A DNA stretch of 64,000 bases from Chitinophaga pinensis (GTDB taxonomy: Bacteria > Bacteroidota > Bacteroidia > NS11-12g > UBA955). Below the pieces are notes generated by a model that saw only the letters and a list, made by a program, of their open reading frames with translations, was not told where the DNA came from and searched no databases. Location of the stretch: assembly GCA_945888525.1 (NCBI GenBank), contig CAMDAF010000003.1:1-64000 (forward strand), given 5' to 3'. This document shows, piece by piece, positions 10,691 through 20,896 of the stretch. The translations under genes were made by a program, and so were the position numbers. Position 1 is the stretch's first letter. Every line of letters begins with the position of its first letter.

Positions 10691-11716
10691 ATGGATCCAT
10701 TGTTATTTAAAGCAATCTTGGTAGTTGCAGTGTTTGGAATAACACTGATAGTTGCCCTATATTCTACATTTGGTGAGCGTAAAATCGCAGCTGTAATGCA
10801 AGACCGCGTTGGTCCAAACAGAGCCGGACCTTTTGGTTTGTTGCAACCACTTGCTGATGGCATTAAAATGTTCATGAAGCAAGAGTTAATTCCTTCGGTT
10901 TCGAACAAATGGTTATTTATTATTGGTCCTTGTATCGCTATGTTAACAGCCTGTATGACAGGTGTGGTTATTCCTTGGGGCGGCAGCTTGACCTTTGGTG
11001 ATCAAGTTTTTGAATTGCAAATCGCCGATTTAAACATCGGAATTTTATATTTATTTGGCGTTGTTTCATTAGGTGTCTATGGCATCATGATTGGTGGCTG
11101 GGCATCTAACAACAAATTCTCACTAATTGGCGCCATCCGTGCATCTTCACAAATGATCAGTTACGAGATAGCAATGGGTATGGCCATCATCGCTTTGGTA
11201 ATGAGCACAGGTACTTTAAGTTTAAAAGAAATTGTGATGCAACAAGATGCTGGTTTGGCAAATATTGTTTACCAGCCTTTGGGCTTCTTAATCTTCTTGG
11301 TTTGTGCATTTGCAGAGACCAACAGAGCACCCTTCGATTTGCCTGAATGTGAAACAGAATTAATTGGCGGATACCACACTGAATATTCATCGTTGAAATT
11401 GGGCTTTTATTTATTTGCCGAATACATCAACATGTTTATTTCATCTGCGGTAATTGTATCGTTTTATTTTGGTGGTTACAATTTCCCTTTCCAACATGAG
11501 TTGGGCTTGGATGGCAACTTATTAACCATCGTGCAAACTCTAGTATTCTTTGGAAAAATATTCTTCTTCGTATTCTTCTTTATGTGGGTGCGTTGGACAA
11601 TACCTAGGTTCCGTTACGACCAATTGATGCACCTTGGTTGGAAAGTATTATTGCCATTGGCCTTATTCAATATTTTTGCAACAGGCCTGGTAATGTGGGG
11701 GATGGGAAAATTATAA
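10691..11716 (+). CDS. nuoH: NADH-quinone oxidoreductase subunit H
   Basis: ERKIAAVMQDRVGPNRAGPFGLLQPLADGIKMF, AETNRAPFDLPECETELIGGYHTEYSS. Confidence 0.97.
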   Translation: MDPLLFKAILVVAVFGITLIVALYSTFGERKIAAVMQDRVGPNRAGPFGLLQPLADGIKMFMKQELIPSVSNKWLFIIGPCIAMLTACMTGVVIPWGGSLTFGDQVFELQIADLNIGILYLFGVVSLGVYGIMIGGWASNNKFSLIGAIRASSQMISYEIAMGMAIIALVMSTGTLSLKEIVMQQDAGLANIVYQPLGFLIFLVCAFAETNRAPFDLPECETELIGGYHTEYSSLKLGFYLFAEYINMFISSAVIVSFYFGGYNFPFQHELGLDGNLLTIVQTLVFFGKIFFFVFFFMWVRWTIPRFRYDQLMHLGWKVLLPLALFNIFATGLVMWGMGKL

Positions 11717-11783
11717 TTTAAAAAACACGGACAATTATTGTTAAAAACAATTCTTAACTGAAGAAAAAAATACCAATTGAAAA

Positions 11784-12386
11784 ATGCTGACAAATAGAAG
11801 TAAACAAGTGGTCAAAAAAGAGATGACAATCATGGAGAAGGCATATTTACCTGCCATCTTCAGTGGAATGCTCATTACTTTCAAACACATATTCATGAAA
11901 AAGGCGACCATTCGTTACCCTGAACAGGTTAGAGAGTTTGCCCCAGTTTACCGCGGACAACACGTCTTAAAATTAGATGAAGCTGGCGCAGAACGGTGCA
12001 CTGCATGTGGTTTGTGCGCTGTGGCTTGCCCTGCTGAAGCCATTACCATGGTGGCAGAAGAAAGAAAGAAAGGCGAAGAAAATTTATACCGCGAAGAGAA
12101 ATATGCATCTACATACGAAATCAATATGTTAAGGTGTATTTTTTGTGGCCTGTGTGAAGAGGCTTGTCCAAAAGAAGCGATATTCTTAACCGACAGAATT
12201 GTGCCTAGCACCTTCGAACGCGATGAATTCATTTATGGAAAAGATAAATTGGTTGAAACAATCGACCAAAAAGTAGATGTTACCAAAAGACAAACACCTG
12301 AAGTTTTAGAATTCAAAAAAGACAAGAAACACAAACACAATAGAACCTTTCTTGACAGGGTATTAAAACCAAGTAGCAAACACTAA
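11784..12386 (+). CDS. nuoI: NADH-quinone oxidoreductase subunit I (2x 4Fe-4S)
   Basis: CTACGLCAVACPAEAI, CIFCGLCEEACPKEAI. Confidence 0.95.
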   Translation: MLTNRSKQVVKKEMTIMEKAYLPAIFSGMLITFKHIFMKKATIRYPEQVREFAPVYRGQHVLKLDEAGAERCTACGLCAVACPAEAITMVAEERKKGEENLYREEKYASTYEINMLRCIFCGLCEEACPKEAIFLTDRIVPSTFERDEFIYGKDKLVETIDQKVDVTKRQTPEVLEFKKDKKHKHNRTFLDRVLKPSSKH

Positions 12387-12446
12387 TTTAGTGAATAAAA
12401 GTCAAATTAAAACCACTCCAATTCAACGTAATTCGCAAACAATTAA

Positions 12447-12950
12447 ATGAGCCTTACCCAATATATCTTCTGGTTTTTATCATTCCTAGCATTGATGAGC
12501 AGCTTGATGGTTGTATTTACTAAAAACGCTGTTTACAGCGTGCTTTGTCTAATCATCACCTTCTTCGCCATTGCTGGGCATTACCTTTTGCTAAATGCAC
12601 AATTTTTAGCAGCCGTTCATATCATTGTATACGCAGGTGCCATTATGGTGCTTTTCTTATATGTGATTATGATGCTTAACCAAAACAAAGACACCGAGCC
12701 CAAAAAGCATCCATACTTAATGGTTATTTCTGTAATTGCCGCTGGATTATTGATGTTAACCATGGTTGGAACCGTTAAAAGTGCTGAACTACCTGGAAGC
12801 ACGATAGCAGATGCACAAGTAGGAACAATTGAAAAGCTTGGACAAGTATTGTTCACTGACTTTCTATTGCCATTTGAGGTATCTTCAATTTTATTCTTAG
12901 CAGCAATGGTAGGTGCTGTATATTTATCTAAAAACAAACTTCAATCGTAA
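12447..12950 (+). CDS. nuoJ: NADH-quinone oxidoreductase subunit J
   Basis: Membrane protein with LNAQFLAAVHIIVYAGAIMVLFLYVIMMLN. Confidence 0.95.
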   Translation: MSLTQYIFWFLSFLALMSSLMVVFTKNAVYSVLCLIITFFAIAGHYLLLNAQFLAAVHIIVYAGAIMVLFLYVIMMLNQNKDTEPKKHPYLMVISVIAAGLLMLTMVGTVKSAELPGSTIADAQVGTIEKLGQVLFTDFLLPFEVSSILFLAAMVGAVYLSKNKLQS

Positions 12951-13267
12951 TGCAGAATTTACACGGAATTCCAATCGACTATTACGTAATATTAAGTACC
13001 GCATTATTTTGTGTAGGTGCCTTAGGTGTAATGCTTAGACGCAATGCCATCATTATTTTTATGTGTGTGGAGCTTATGCTCAATGCCGTAAATTTATTGC
13101 TTGTGGCTTTTTCATCATACTTTGGAGACAGTCAGGCCCAAGTGTTTGTATTTTTTATTATGGCAGTAGCCGCAGCTGAAGTAGCAGTAGGACTGGCAAT
13201 CTTAATCATGATATACCGCAATGCTGGTACCAGTGACACAGATGTATTGACTAAATTAAAATGGTAA
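12950..13267 (+). CDS. nuoK: NADH-quinone oxidoreductase subunit K
   Basis: MCVELMLNAVNLLLVAFS, AVAAAEVAVGLAILIMIYRN. Confidence 0.95.
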   Translation: MQNLHGIPIDYYVILSTALFCVGALGVMLRRNAIIIFMCVELMLNAVNLLLVAFSSYFGDSQAQVFVFFIMAVAAAEVAVGLAILIMIYRNAGTSDTDVLTKLKW

Positions 13268-13297
13268 GCATAATCGATATAAAGGCATACAAATAGA

Positions 13298-15196
13298 ATG
13301 GAACAACTCGTTAAATTAATTCCCTTATTTCCACTAATCAGTTTCGCCATCATCGCATTGATGAACAGACGACTGAGTAAACCCCAAGCAGCAATTATTG
13401 CTTGCCTTGGTGTGTTATTAAGTTTTATCGATTCGGCAGTGATTTTTCAATCACAATTACAATCGTTTCACCCGGTAGAGGTTAAAGTATTTGATTGGAT
13501 TATTGCTGGCAACTTTAATGCTTCATTCTCATTTTTAGTGGATCCACTGTCTTCAATTTTCTTGATGGTTATAACAGGTGTTGGATTTTTAATCCACCTA
13601 TTCTCTGTTGGGTACATGAAAGATGACGATGGCATGAGAAGATTCTTCGCTTACCTAAATTTATTTATATTCTTCATGCTGGTATTGGTGCTAGGAAATA
13701 ATTTCTTAGTGATGTTTATCGGCTGGGAGGGTGTAGGATTTTGCTCATTTATGTTGATTGGTTTTTGGTATAAAGACAACAAAAACAACGACGCAGCTAA
13801 AAAGGCATTTGTTATGAATAGAATTGGCGACCTTGGTTTTTTAATCGCCATGTGTCTTATATTCTTTAATTTCGGTAGTCTTAATTACAGCACATTATTC
13901 AGCCCTGGATTCTTAGCTGACTCATCTGTAAGCACAGAAACTTTGACACTTATTACTTTTTGCCTATTTGTAGGTGCAATGGGTAAGAGTGCACAAATAC
14001 CTTTATATACTTGGTTGCCTGATGCGATGGCGGGCCCTACCCCAGTTTCTGCATTAATACACGCAGCAACCATGGTGACTGCTGGTATATACATGGTAGC
14101 AAGAACCAATATCATGTTCTCTTTAACGCCAGATACAATGACCTTGGTGGTCATCATTGGTATCGCTACGGCTTTATTGGGTGCGGTTATCGGTTTGTTT
14201 CAAAACGACATTAAAAAAGTATTGGCTTACTCAACGGTCAGTCAATTGGGTTTAATGTTTGTTGCTCTTGGTGTTGGTGCTTATACAGCAGCAGTATTCC
14301 ACGTCGTAACACATGCTTTCTTTAAAGCCTTATTGTTCTTAGGCTCAGGTAGTGTTATTCACGCCATGAGCGGCGAGCAAGACATTCGCCATATGGGTGG
14401 TTTGAAGAAGAAGTTACCAATCACCTATTTAACTTTCTTAATTGGCACTTTAGCTATATCAGGAATTCCACCTTTGGCTGGTTTCTTTAGCAAAGACCAA
14501 ATTCTAAGTGAAGCATTCGCCCACAACAAAATATTATTTGCCTTAGGCTTATTGGTCTCATTAATGACCGCTTTCTATATGTTCCGTTTGTTTTTCTTAA
14601 CCTTCCATGGTTCATTTAGAGGAACCCAAGACCAAGAGCACCATTTACACGAATCTCCTTTAAATATGACTTTACCATTAATTGTATTGGCCATTTGTGC
14701 AGTGTTTGCAGGTTTTGTAGGCGTTCCGCATGTCATTGGCGAAGGTTTAGGCATTCACAACCTATTTGAATCGTATTTAGCACCTGTTTTAGGCAGCAGT
14801 AGCAGCCACATTGAAGCAAGTATAGAATGGATGTTAATGGGATTGACTACCGCTCTTATAGTTGCGGTAATATTGTATGCGAGACATTTATTCGTTTCTA
14901 AAAATTCTGTTCCTGAATCTGATTTGCAAATGCAGGCTGGATTTAAGAAAATAGCCTATAATAAATTCTTTGTAGATGAATTCTACAATAAAGTATTTAC
15001 TCAACCCTTAGACAAACTCTCTTTATTTCTTGAAAAAGGTGTAGACGTTCCATTGGTTGATGGCTTGGTAAGAGGTATCGGAAAATTAACACAAAGTTTA
15101 GCTTCTATAACCCGTAAAATCCAAACAGGAAATACCGGTTATTATGCCATTGTATTTGTATTCGCAATTTTATTATTGTTCATCTTTTTTATATAG
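13298..15196 (+). CDS. nuoL: NADH-quinone oxidoreductase subunit L
   Basis: FIGWEGVGFCSFMLIGFWY, GKSAQIPLYTWLPDAMAGPTPVSALIHAATMVTAGIYM. Confidence 0.97.
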   Translation: MEQLVKLIPLFPLISFAIIALMNRRLSKPQAAIIACLGVLLSFIDSAVIFQSQLQSFHPVEVKVFDWIIAGNFNASFSFLVDPLSSIFLMVITGVGFLIHLFSVGYMKDDDGMRRFFAYLNLFIFFMLVLVLGNNFLVMFIGWEGVGFCSFMLIGFWYKDNKNNDAAKKAFVMNRIGDLGFLIAMCLIFFNFGSLNYSTLFSPGFLADSSVSTETLTLITFCLFVGAMGKSAQIPLYTWLPDAMAGPTPVSALIHAATMVTAGIYMVARTNIMFSLTPDTMTLVVIIGIATALLGAVIGLFQNDIKKVLAYSTVSQLGLMFVALGVGAYTAAVFHVVTHAFFKALLFLGSGSVIHAMSGEQDIRHMGGLKKKLPITYLTFLIGTLAISGIPPLAGFFSKDQILSEAFAHNKILFALGLLVSLMTAFYMFRLFFLTFHGSFRGTQDQEHHLHESPLNMTLPLIVLAICAVFAGFVGVPHVIGEGLGIHNLFESYLAPVLGSSSSHIEASIEWMLMGLTTALIVAVILYARHLFVSKNSVPESDLQMQAGFKKIAYNKFFVDEFYNKVFTQPLDKLSLFLEKGVDVPLVDGLVRGIGKLTQSLASITRKIQTGNTGYYAIVFVFAILLLFIFFI

Positions 15197-15202
15197 ACCA
15201 AC

Positions 15203-16651
15203 ATGTTGACATTATTACTCATATTGATTCCTTTAATAAGTGGTTTTATTTTGCTTTTCACAGGAAGTAAAAACGCAAGGCAAATTGCACTTGTTTTATC
15301 ACTTATAGAATTTGGTTTTGCACTATTTGCTTTAAATATTTTAAAGTCGAGTGCTACCGAATCGCTTTCATATAGCATTCCATGGATTCCAAGCATGGGC
15401 ATATCATTCCATTTAGGAATGGACGGTATTTCTATGTTAATGGTCTTGTTAAGCACCTTGCTTATGCCATTAATTATCTATTCTTCTTTCAATAAAAGAT
15501 ACAGCAATTCGCATAACCTTTATGCTTTGATGTTTATCATGCAAAGTGCCATGGTGGGTTCATTTACTGCAATGGATGGATTCTTGTTTTACATTTTTTG
15601 GGAGGTATCATTAATTCCTATTTTCTTTATCATCTTGATGTGGGGTGGCGAAAACCGTCAGAAAACAACCTTTAAATTTTTCATCTATACTTTGTTTGGT
15701 AGCTTGTTCATGCTATTGGCATTAATCTATTTGTATTTGCATACAAGCACACACAGTTTTGATATCCAAGCCTTGTACGCCGCTGGTCGCTCTTTGTCTT
15801 TGACAGAACAAGGCTTAATAATGGGTGCATTTTTCTTGGCCTTTGCGATTAAAATGCCAATCTTTCCTTTCCATACTTGGCAGCCAAGCACCTATGTCGC
15901 AGCACCAACACCAGGCGTAATGTTATTGGGTGGTGTAATGTCTAAAATGGCAACTTATGGATTGATTCGTTGGGTACTGCCCATGGTTCCAGATGGTGTT
16001 CAAGAATATGGCTATTTAATCATCAGTCTATCGGTTGTAAGTATAATCTATGCTTCATGTATAGCCATTATCCAAAAAGACTTTAAATATTTAATTGCTT
16101 ACGCTTCTATTGCCCACATGGGATTGATATCAGCTGGTATTTTCGCCGCAAACATGCAAAGTTTGCAAGGTTCAATGGTGGAGATGTTAAGCCATGGTAT
16201 CAATACTGTTGGATTGTTCTTCGTTTACGATATCATATACAAGAGAATGCATACTTCTGAAATGTCAAAACTAGGCGGAATTAGAGGGGTAGAATCTCGA
16301 TTTGCCTTTATGTTTTTCATTATCGTATTGAGCAACGTTGCACTGCCATTTACCAATGGTTTTATTGGCGAATTTTTATTGATTTTAGGTGTGTTCCAAA
16401 CCAATATGTTGGCCGCTTCATTTGCAGGTCTGAGTATTATATTAGGCGCTGTATACATGCTAAGAGCGTATCAAAAAATGATGCTAGGTGAAACCAATTC
16501 ACTAACTTCACACTTCCCTAAACTTGAAAAGCAAGAACTAATCACTTTGTCTATAATCGTTATTTTAATTGTTGTTATGGGCGTTTACCCAAAACCTATT
16601 CTTGACATTACAGAATCATCAATTCAAACTTTACTGAAAGGCATCCAATGA
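15203..16651 (+). CDS. nuoM: NADH-quinone oxidoreductase subunit M
   Basis: LGMDGISMLMVLLSTLL, FAIKMPIFPFHTWQPSTYVAAPTPGVMLLGGVM. Confidence 0.96.
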   Translation: MLTLLLILIPLISGFILLFTGSKNARQIALVLSLIEFGFALFALNILKSSATESLSYSIPWIPSMGISFHLGMDGISMLMVLLSTLLMPLIIYSSFNKRYSNSHNLYALMFIMQSAMVGSFTAMDGFLFYIFWEVSLIPIFFIILMWGGENRQKTTFKFFIYTLFGSLFMLLALIYLYLHTSTHSFDIQALYAAGRSLSLTEQGLIMGAFFLAFAIKMPIFPFHTWQPSTYVAAPTPGVMLLGGVMSKMATYGLIRWVLPMVPDGVQEYGYLIISLSVVSIIYASCIAIIQKDFKYLIAYASIAHMGLISAGIFAANMQSLQGSMVEMLSHGINTVGLFFVYDIIYKRMHTSEMSKLGGIRGVESRFAFMFFIIVLSNVALPFTNGFIGEFLLILGVFQTNMLAASFAGLSIILGAVYMLRAYQKMMLGETNSLTSHFPKLEKQELITLSIIVILIVVMGVYPKPILDITESSIQTLLKGIQ

Positions 16652-18015
16652 AAGAACTAATTATATTATCAGCTTTAGGCGTATTATCACTTATTGCAGG
16701 TCTTTTGAGAATCAAGCGACCCTTTATGGTTGTAGTTATCGCAGGACTTCTATTAAACATTGGCTTCTGTATAATGGATTGGAACCACAATGAAAATCTT
16801 TTCAATATGATGACTCTAGACAATTTTGCGCTAGCGTTCACCATTTTGAGTTCTAGTTTGGCCATACTTTGGTTCATTGTTGCCCAGGCTTATTTCCAAA
16901 ACAGCAATACGTTTTCAGACCATTATGCTCTGGTTTTGTTTGCAATGACCGGCGGTTTGTTAATGGTGTCATTCACCAATATGGTGATGCTGTTCTTAGG
17001 TATTGAAGTGCTTTCTATACCTCTGTTTGTATTGGCAGGTAGCCACAAAACCAGCATGCGATCCAATGAGGCTGCTTTTAAATACTTTTTGTTAGGTGCT
17101 TTTGCTTCAGCCTTCTTATTGTTTGGCATTGCCTTACTTTACGGATCTACAGGTCATTTTGACAATGCAGGAATCTCTGCTTTTCTAGGCGCTAACAAAT
17201 TAAGTGGCATGGCGTTGGCAGGCATTATTTTGATGCTAGGCGCTATGACTTTTAAAGTATCTGCTGCACCTTTTCACTTTTGGGCACCCGATGTTTACCA
17301 AGGTTCTCCAACTATGATAACAACCTTCATGGCAACTTTTGTAAAAACTGTTGCATTTGCAGGTTTCTTTAGATTGTTCTTTTTAAGCTTTATGGCGGTT
17401 AGGAGCGAGTATGCAATGGTGTTTGCAGTAATTGCTGCGCTTACCATATTGGTGTCAAATTTAATTGCCAGTGCACAAAGCAATGTAAAACGTTTGTTGG
17501 CTTATTCAAGCATTTCACATGCTGGTTTTATGGTCATAACTTTACTGTGTATGAACAACAGCAGTGCTGGCGTTTTGTTATACTATACGTTGGTGTACAG
17601 CATTTCAAGTATTATTGCATTCTCTATATTTAAATGGGTTAAAACACATTCAACTGAAAATGAAGAAATCAGTGCTTTTAATGGTCTTTTGCGCAGAAGC
17701 CCACTATTGGCAGTGGTAATGACTTTAGCGCTATTGTCTATGTCAGGTATCCCGCCATTGTCTGGTTTTATGGCAAAATACATGGTCTTTACTGCCGCAA
17801 TTACCAATGGTTACATGTGGGTTGCAATCTGCGGCATAGCAGGATCATTAATGGCGGTTTACTATTATTTCAAAATAATAATGGCAATGTTTGCCGATGC
17901 CCCTGAAACAAGCGAAATAAAAGTACCGGGTAATTTGAAATTTGTACTCATCGTTTGCAGTATTGCATTGATCGCTTTAATGCTATTCCCATCGCAAATT
18001 TCAAGTCTGATTTAA
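16648..18015 (+). CDS. nuoN: NADH-quinone oxidoreductase subunit N
   Basis: GAMTFKVSAAPFHFWAPDVYQGSPTMITTFMATFVKT; 4-bp overlap with nuoM. Confidence 0.96.
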   Translation: MKELIILSALGVLSLIAGLLRIKRPFMVVVIAGLLLNIGFCIMDWNHNENLFNMMTLDNFALAFTILSSSLAILWFIVAQAYFQNSNTFSDHYALVLFAMTGGLLMVSFTNMVMLFLGIEVLSIPLFVLAGSHKTSMRSNEAAFKYFLLGAFASAFLLFGIALLYGSTGHFDNAGISAFLGANKLSGMALAGIILMLGAMTFKVSAAPFHFWAPDVYQGSPTMITTFMATFVKTVAFAGFFRLFFLSFMAVRSEYAMVFAVIAALTILVSNLIASAQSNVKRLLAYSSISHAGFMVITLLCMNNSSAGVLLYYTLVYSISSIIAFSIFKWVKTHSTENEEISAFNGLLRRSPLLAVVMTLALLSMSGIPPLSGFMAKYMVFTAAITNGYMWVAICGIAGSLMAVYYYFKIIMAMFADAPETSEIKVPGNLKFVLIVCSIALIALMLFPSQISSLI

Positions 18016-18017
18016 TT

Positions 18018-18896
18018 TTACATCCACAGGAAATTTACAATTCCTGCCACCAATAAAACTTTATAAACAGCATTAGCTGATTTGTATTTATTGTATTTTG
18101 TTAGCGTCAAAACAGAGACCAAACAAAACAAGGTAAAGAGTATAAAATAATTACGCAACATTAACCCGTCGTGTAAGAGTATGCCCAAACCACCCGCTAC
18201 TGACAATACAATTACAAAGTTTAAAAATGACTTGGCTTTATCTACGCCCAAAGAAACTGGCAATGACTGGATATTTAGAACCTTGTCGCCAGTGAAGTTG
18301 ATAAACTGCTTAACCAATTCTCTCCCATAAACCAAACTGATATAAAATGCACCATATATAAATATGTAAGGGTAAAACTTAGAATAATGCAATAAGACGG
18401 CAAAAAAACAAGTGATACTTAAAGCAGAAGCTGCTAGCTCTTTGATAAATGAAAGTCTTTGTAATTTATGCGAATACACCCACAAAGCAGAAATAAATCC
18501 GATAAAAAACAAACCAATCTTTAGGGAGGCCAAACACGCAATTAGAACTGCAATAACATTAAAAGCTATATAAAAATTAAGCGTTGTTTTCTTGCTAATC
18601 GATTTGTTAAACAAGGTAGAATCAGGTCTATTGATTAAGTCTTTTTCATAATCATAGAAATTATTGATAATAAATCCGCCTGCTATACTAAAAATTGATG
18701 ACACCACAATGGCATGGAGTTTCCAATCACCCAATAAGAGTGAAAATGTATTTGAATCTGCGCGCATTAGCACATAAGCAGACAAATATTCAGCGAAAAC
18801 AGTAAGTAAAATATTGTACCATCTAACAATGGATAACAAAGCAATAATTTTAATGGCTATTGGCTGCTTATCTTTGGAATGAGTCGCGCCAGACAT
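18018..18896 (-). CDS. UbiA-family prenyltransferase (geranylgeranylglycerol-phosphate geranylgeranyltransferase-like)
   Basis: First Asp-rich motif NNFYDYEKDLINRP, second motif YGRELVKQFINFTGDK; polytopic membrane protein; adjacent to isoprenoid genes. Confidence 0.85.
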   Translation of the reverse strand: MSGATHSKDKQPIAIKIIALLSIVRWYNILLTVFAEYLSAYVLMRADSNTFSLLLGDWKLHAIVVSSIFSIAGGFIINNFYDYEKDLINRPDSTLFNKSISKKTTLNFYIAFNVIAVLIACLASLKIGLFFIGFISALWVYSHKLQRLSFIKELAASALSITCFFAVLLHYSKFYPYIFIYGAFYISLVYGRELVKQFINFTGDKVLNIQSLPVSLGVDKAKSFLNFVIVLSVAGGLGILLHDGLMLRNYFILFTLFCLVSVLTLTKYNKYKSANAVYKVLLVAGIVNFLWM

Positions 18897-18902
18897 TTAA
18901 AT

Positions 18903-19847
18903 TTAGAATTTATAGATAACTTGTAATTGTTGGTTTTTCAACTTCTTCGCTGCCTTTTCGAAGTCTTCTGTAAAACCTAAAATATAACCTCCACCGCCGC
19001 TGCCACATAATTTTAAATAGTATGAGTTGCTGTCAATGCCTTCTTTCCATACCTTCTTATAATTATCGGGGATCATTGGGCTGAAATTGTCATATACCAA
19101 TTGTGACAATTGTTTCAATGAATGAAACAAAGGCTTGAAATCCTTTTTCAAAAAAGCTTCAATGCACTCGTCGTTGTATTTTTTAAATTGGTTTTTGATT
19201 AAATGCCTAAAACCTTCTTGCTTGCACTTCTCCAAAAATATAGAAACCATGTTTTGGGTTTGGCCAGGCAGGCCGCTGTCCATTAAGAATATAGCTCCTT
19301 TGCCATGTTCATTAGGACTAGGCAAACCCACTGTATCTAGCTGTGTTGCAGAATGTATTAGAACCGGTAAATTAAGGTAACATATTAAAGGATCTAATCC
19401 AGAGCTTTTGCCATGGAAAAAAGATTCTAACTTGCTAAAAGTTTGTTTAAGCAACAATATTTCATCGCCTTTTTGATTGGCTTCAATGCTAATTTTATCG
19501 GTGCAATAAGCATCGTACAAAGAAGCAACCAAAGCACCGCTGCTGCCTACTCCAAATCCTTGGGGAATGCTGCTGTCAAAATACAAGCCATTTTCGATGT
19601 CTGATTGTAAACGCTCAAAATTAAAATAACAACCCAATGTACCGGCTTGTTCTAAGTCTTTTAGATAGACATAAAACAACTGAATGTCTTTGTTGGATTG
19701 AACGGCAAAGTCACCACCCTCTTTCGAAAGTTTTAAGACCCCGTTAAACTTATTAAATGGAATAGATAACCCTTTTGAATCTTCTATAATTCCATACTCT
19801 CCGAAAAGAAGTATTTTGGCATAGTATAAGGATTCTTTTAATTTCAT
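18903..19847 (-). CDS. mevalonate kinase-like GHMP kinase
   Basis: KILLFGEYGIIEDSKGLSIPF, IPQGFGVGSSGALVASLYDAY, LKLCGSGGGGYILGF. Start moved to MKLKESLYYAK (19847), just after the upstream gene stops. Confidence 0.85.
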   Translation of the reverse strand: MKLKESLYYAKILLFGEYGIIEDSKGLSIPFNKFNGVLKLSKEGGDFAVQSNKDIQLFYVYLKDLEQAGTLGCYFNFERLQSDIENGLYFDSSIPQGFGVGSSGALVASLYDAYCTDKISIEANQKGDEILLLKQTFSKLESFFHGKSSGLDPLICYLNLPVLIHSATQLDTVGLPSPNEHGKGAIFLMDSGLPGQTQNMVSIFLEKCKQEGFRHLIKNQFKKYNDECIEAFLKKDFKPLFHSLKQLSQLVYDNFSPMIPDNYKKVWKEGIDSNSYYLKLCGSGGGGYILGFTEDFEKAAKKLKNQQLQVIYKF

Positions 19848-19849
19848 GT

Positions 19850-20896
19850 TTATTTTAATTCGGGACCTTTTCCAATGTGGTTGCAAAAGTAAGTCTGATT
19901 TTGGCAAAATCCTATTAATTCATTCTTAACAAATTCTTGGATTTTAGCATCTTCTGACTCAGGGTTTAATAAATGTACATTGGCCCCGGCATCTAAGGTG
20001 AACAACAAATGTAATCCCGTTTGGTTTCTGAAATCTTTTATTTTTTCTAAAACTGCTAAGGTATTGGGCTTCATAAGGATGAATGGTGTTGGAGAAGTCA
20101 TCATTAAAGCATGCAACATCAATGCCTCTGCTTCAACCAGATGAATAAATCCATCTAAATCTCCTGCCTTCAAAATATTTAATAATTTTCCTGTATTCTC
20201 TGCGGCCAAATGGTAACGGGTTCCGGCAAATGGATGCTGTTTTAGCAATGCATGTCCCGCAGTAGAAGAAACTGCCTTTTTACCTTTTTCAATAATTAAA
20301 ATGGTATCACTAAAATCTTTGAAATTGTGATGCACCAAATGGTCAATATTCACTGCAACTTGATCGCTGCTTCCTTCTAAAAATGGCGTTGAACCCCATA
20401 AATTGTATCCACCATACACGCTTCTACATGCACTACCTGAGCCGATTCGGGCCCAATAAGATGCGGTGCTGAAGAAATCCTCAAGCTTTTCGCCAGTTAT
20501 TTTCTCATGTAAACTGCAAAGACATAAAGCCATAGCACTGTAAGCCGACGCAGATGAAGCAATTCCGCTGCTGTGAGGGAACGTATTAGAAGAACTTATT
20601 TCTATATGCAAATCGTTTAACCATGCAAAATCGCGACTTGCCTTTTCCAAAAATGGCATCAACTTTTCTTCAAAAATTGGATTTTTTTGGTTTTCAAATA
20701 AAAAATCTAAACTTATTCCACTCCCCTCAGTTTTGGGACCTACCTTAAAATTTGTTTCAGTGGTGGCTTGATCCAAGGTAAAACTAATGGAAGGATTGGC
20801 TGGCAATTGCTCTCCACGTTTACCCCAATATTTTACCAAAGCGATGTTTGAAGGGCTTTTCCAACAAACCGAAGCAGTTTCTTCTTGTATTGACAT
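19850..20896 (-). CDS. mvaD: diphosphomevalonate decarboxylase
   Basis: SPSNIALVKYWGKRGEQLPANPSISFTL, HSSGIASSASAYSAMALC, SGSACRSVYGGYNLW. Confidence 0.93.
   Translation of the reverse strand: MSIQEETASVCWKSPSNIALVKYWGKRGEQLPANPSISFTLDQATTETNFKVGPKTEGSGISLDFLFENQKNPIFEEKLMPFLEKASRDFAWLNDLHIEISSSNTFPHSSGIASSASAYSAMALCLCSLHEKITGEKLEDFFSTASYWARIGSGSACRSVYGGYNLWGSTPFLEGSSDQVAVNIDHLVHHNFKDFSDTILIIEKGKKAVSSTAGHALLKQHPFAGTRYHLAAENTGKLLNILKAGDLDGFIHLVEAEALMLHALMMTSPTPFILMKPNTLAVLEKIKDFRNQTGLHLLFTLDAGANVHLLNPESEDAKIQEFVKNELIGFCQNQTYFCNHIGKGPELK

Noticed and set aside
19848-19907. 20-residue extension of the mevalonate-kinase-like ORF
   Set aside because: It overlaps the mvaD 3' end; MKLKESLYYAKILLFGEYG at 19847 is the natural N-terminus.
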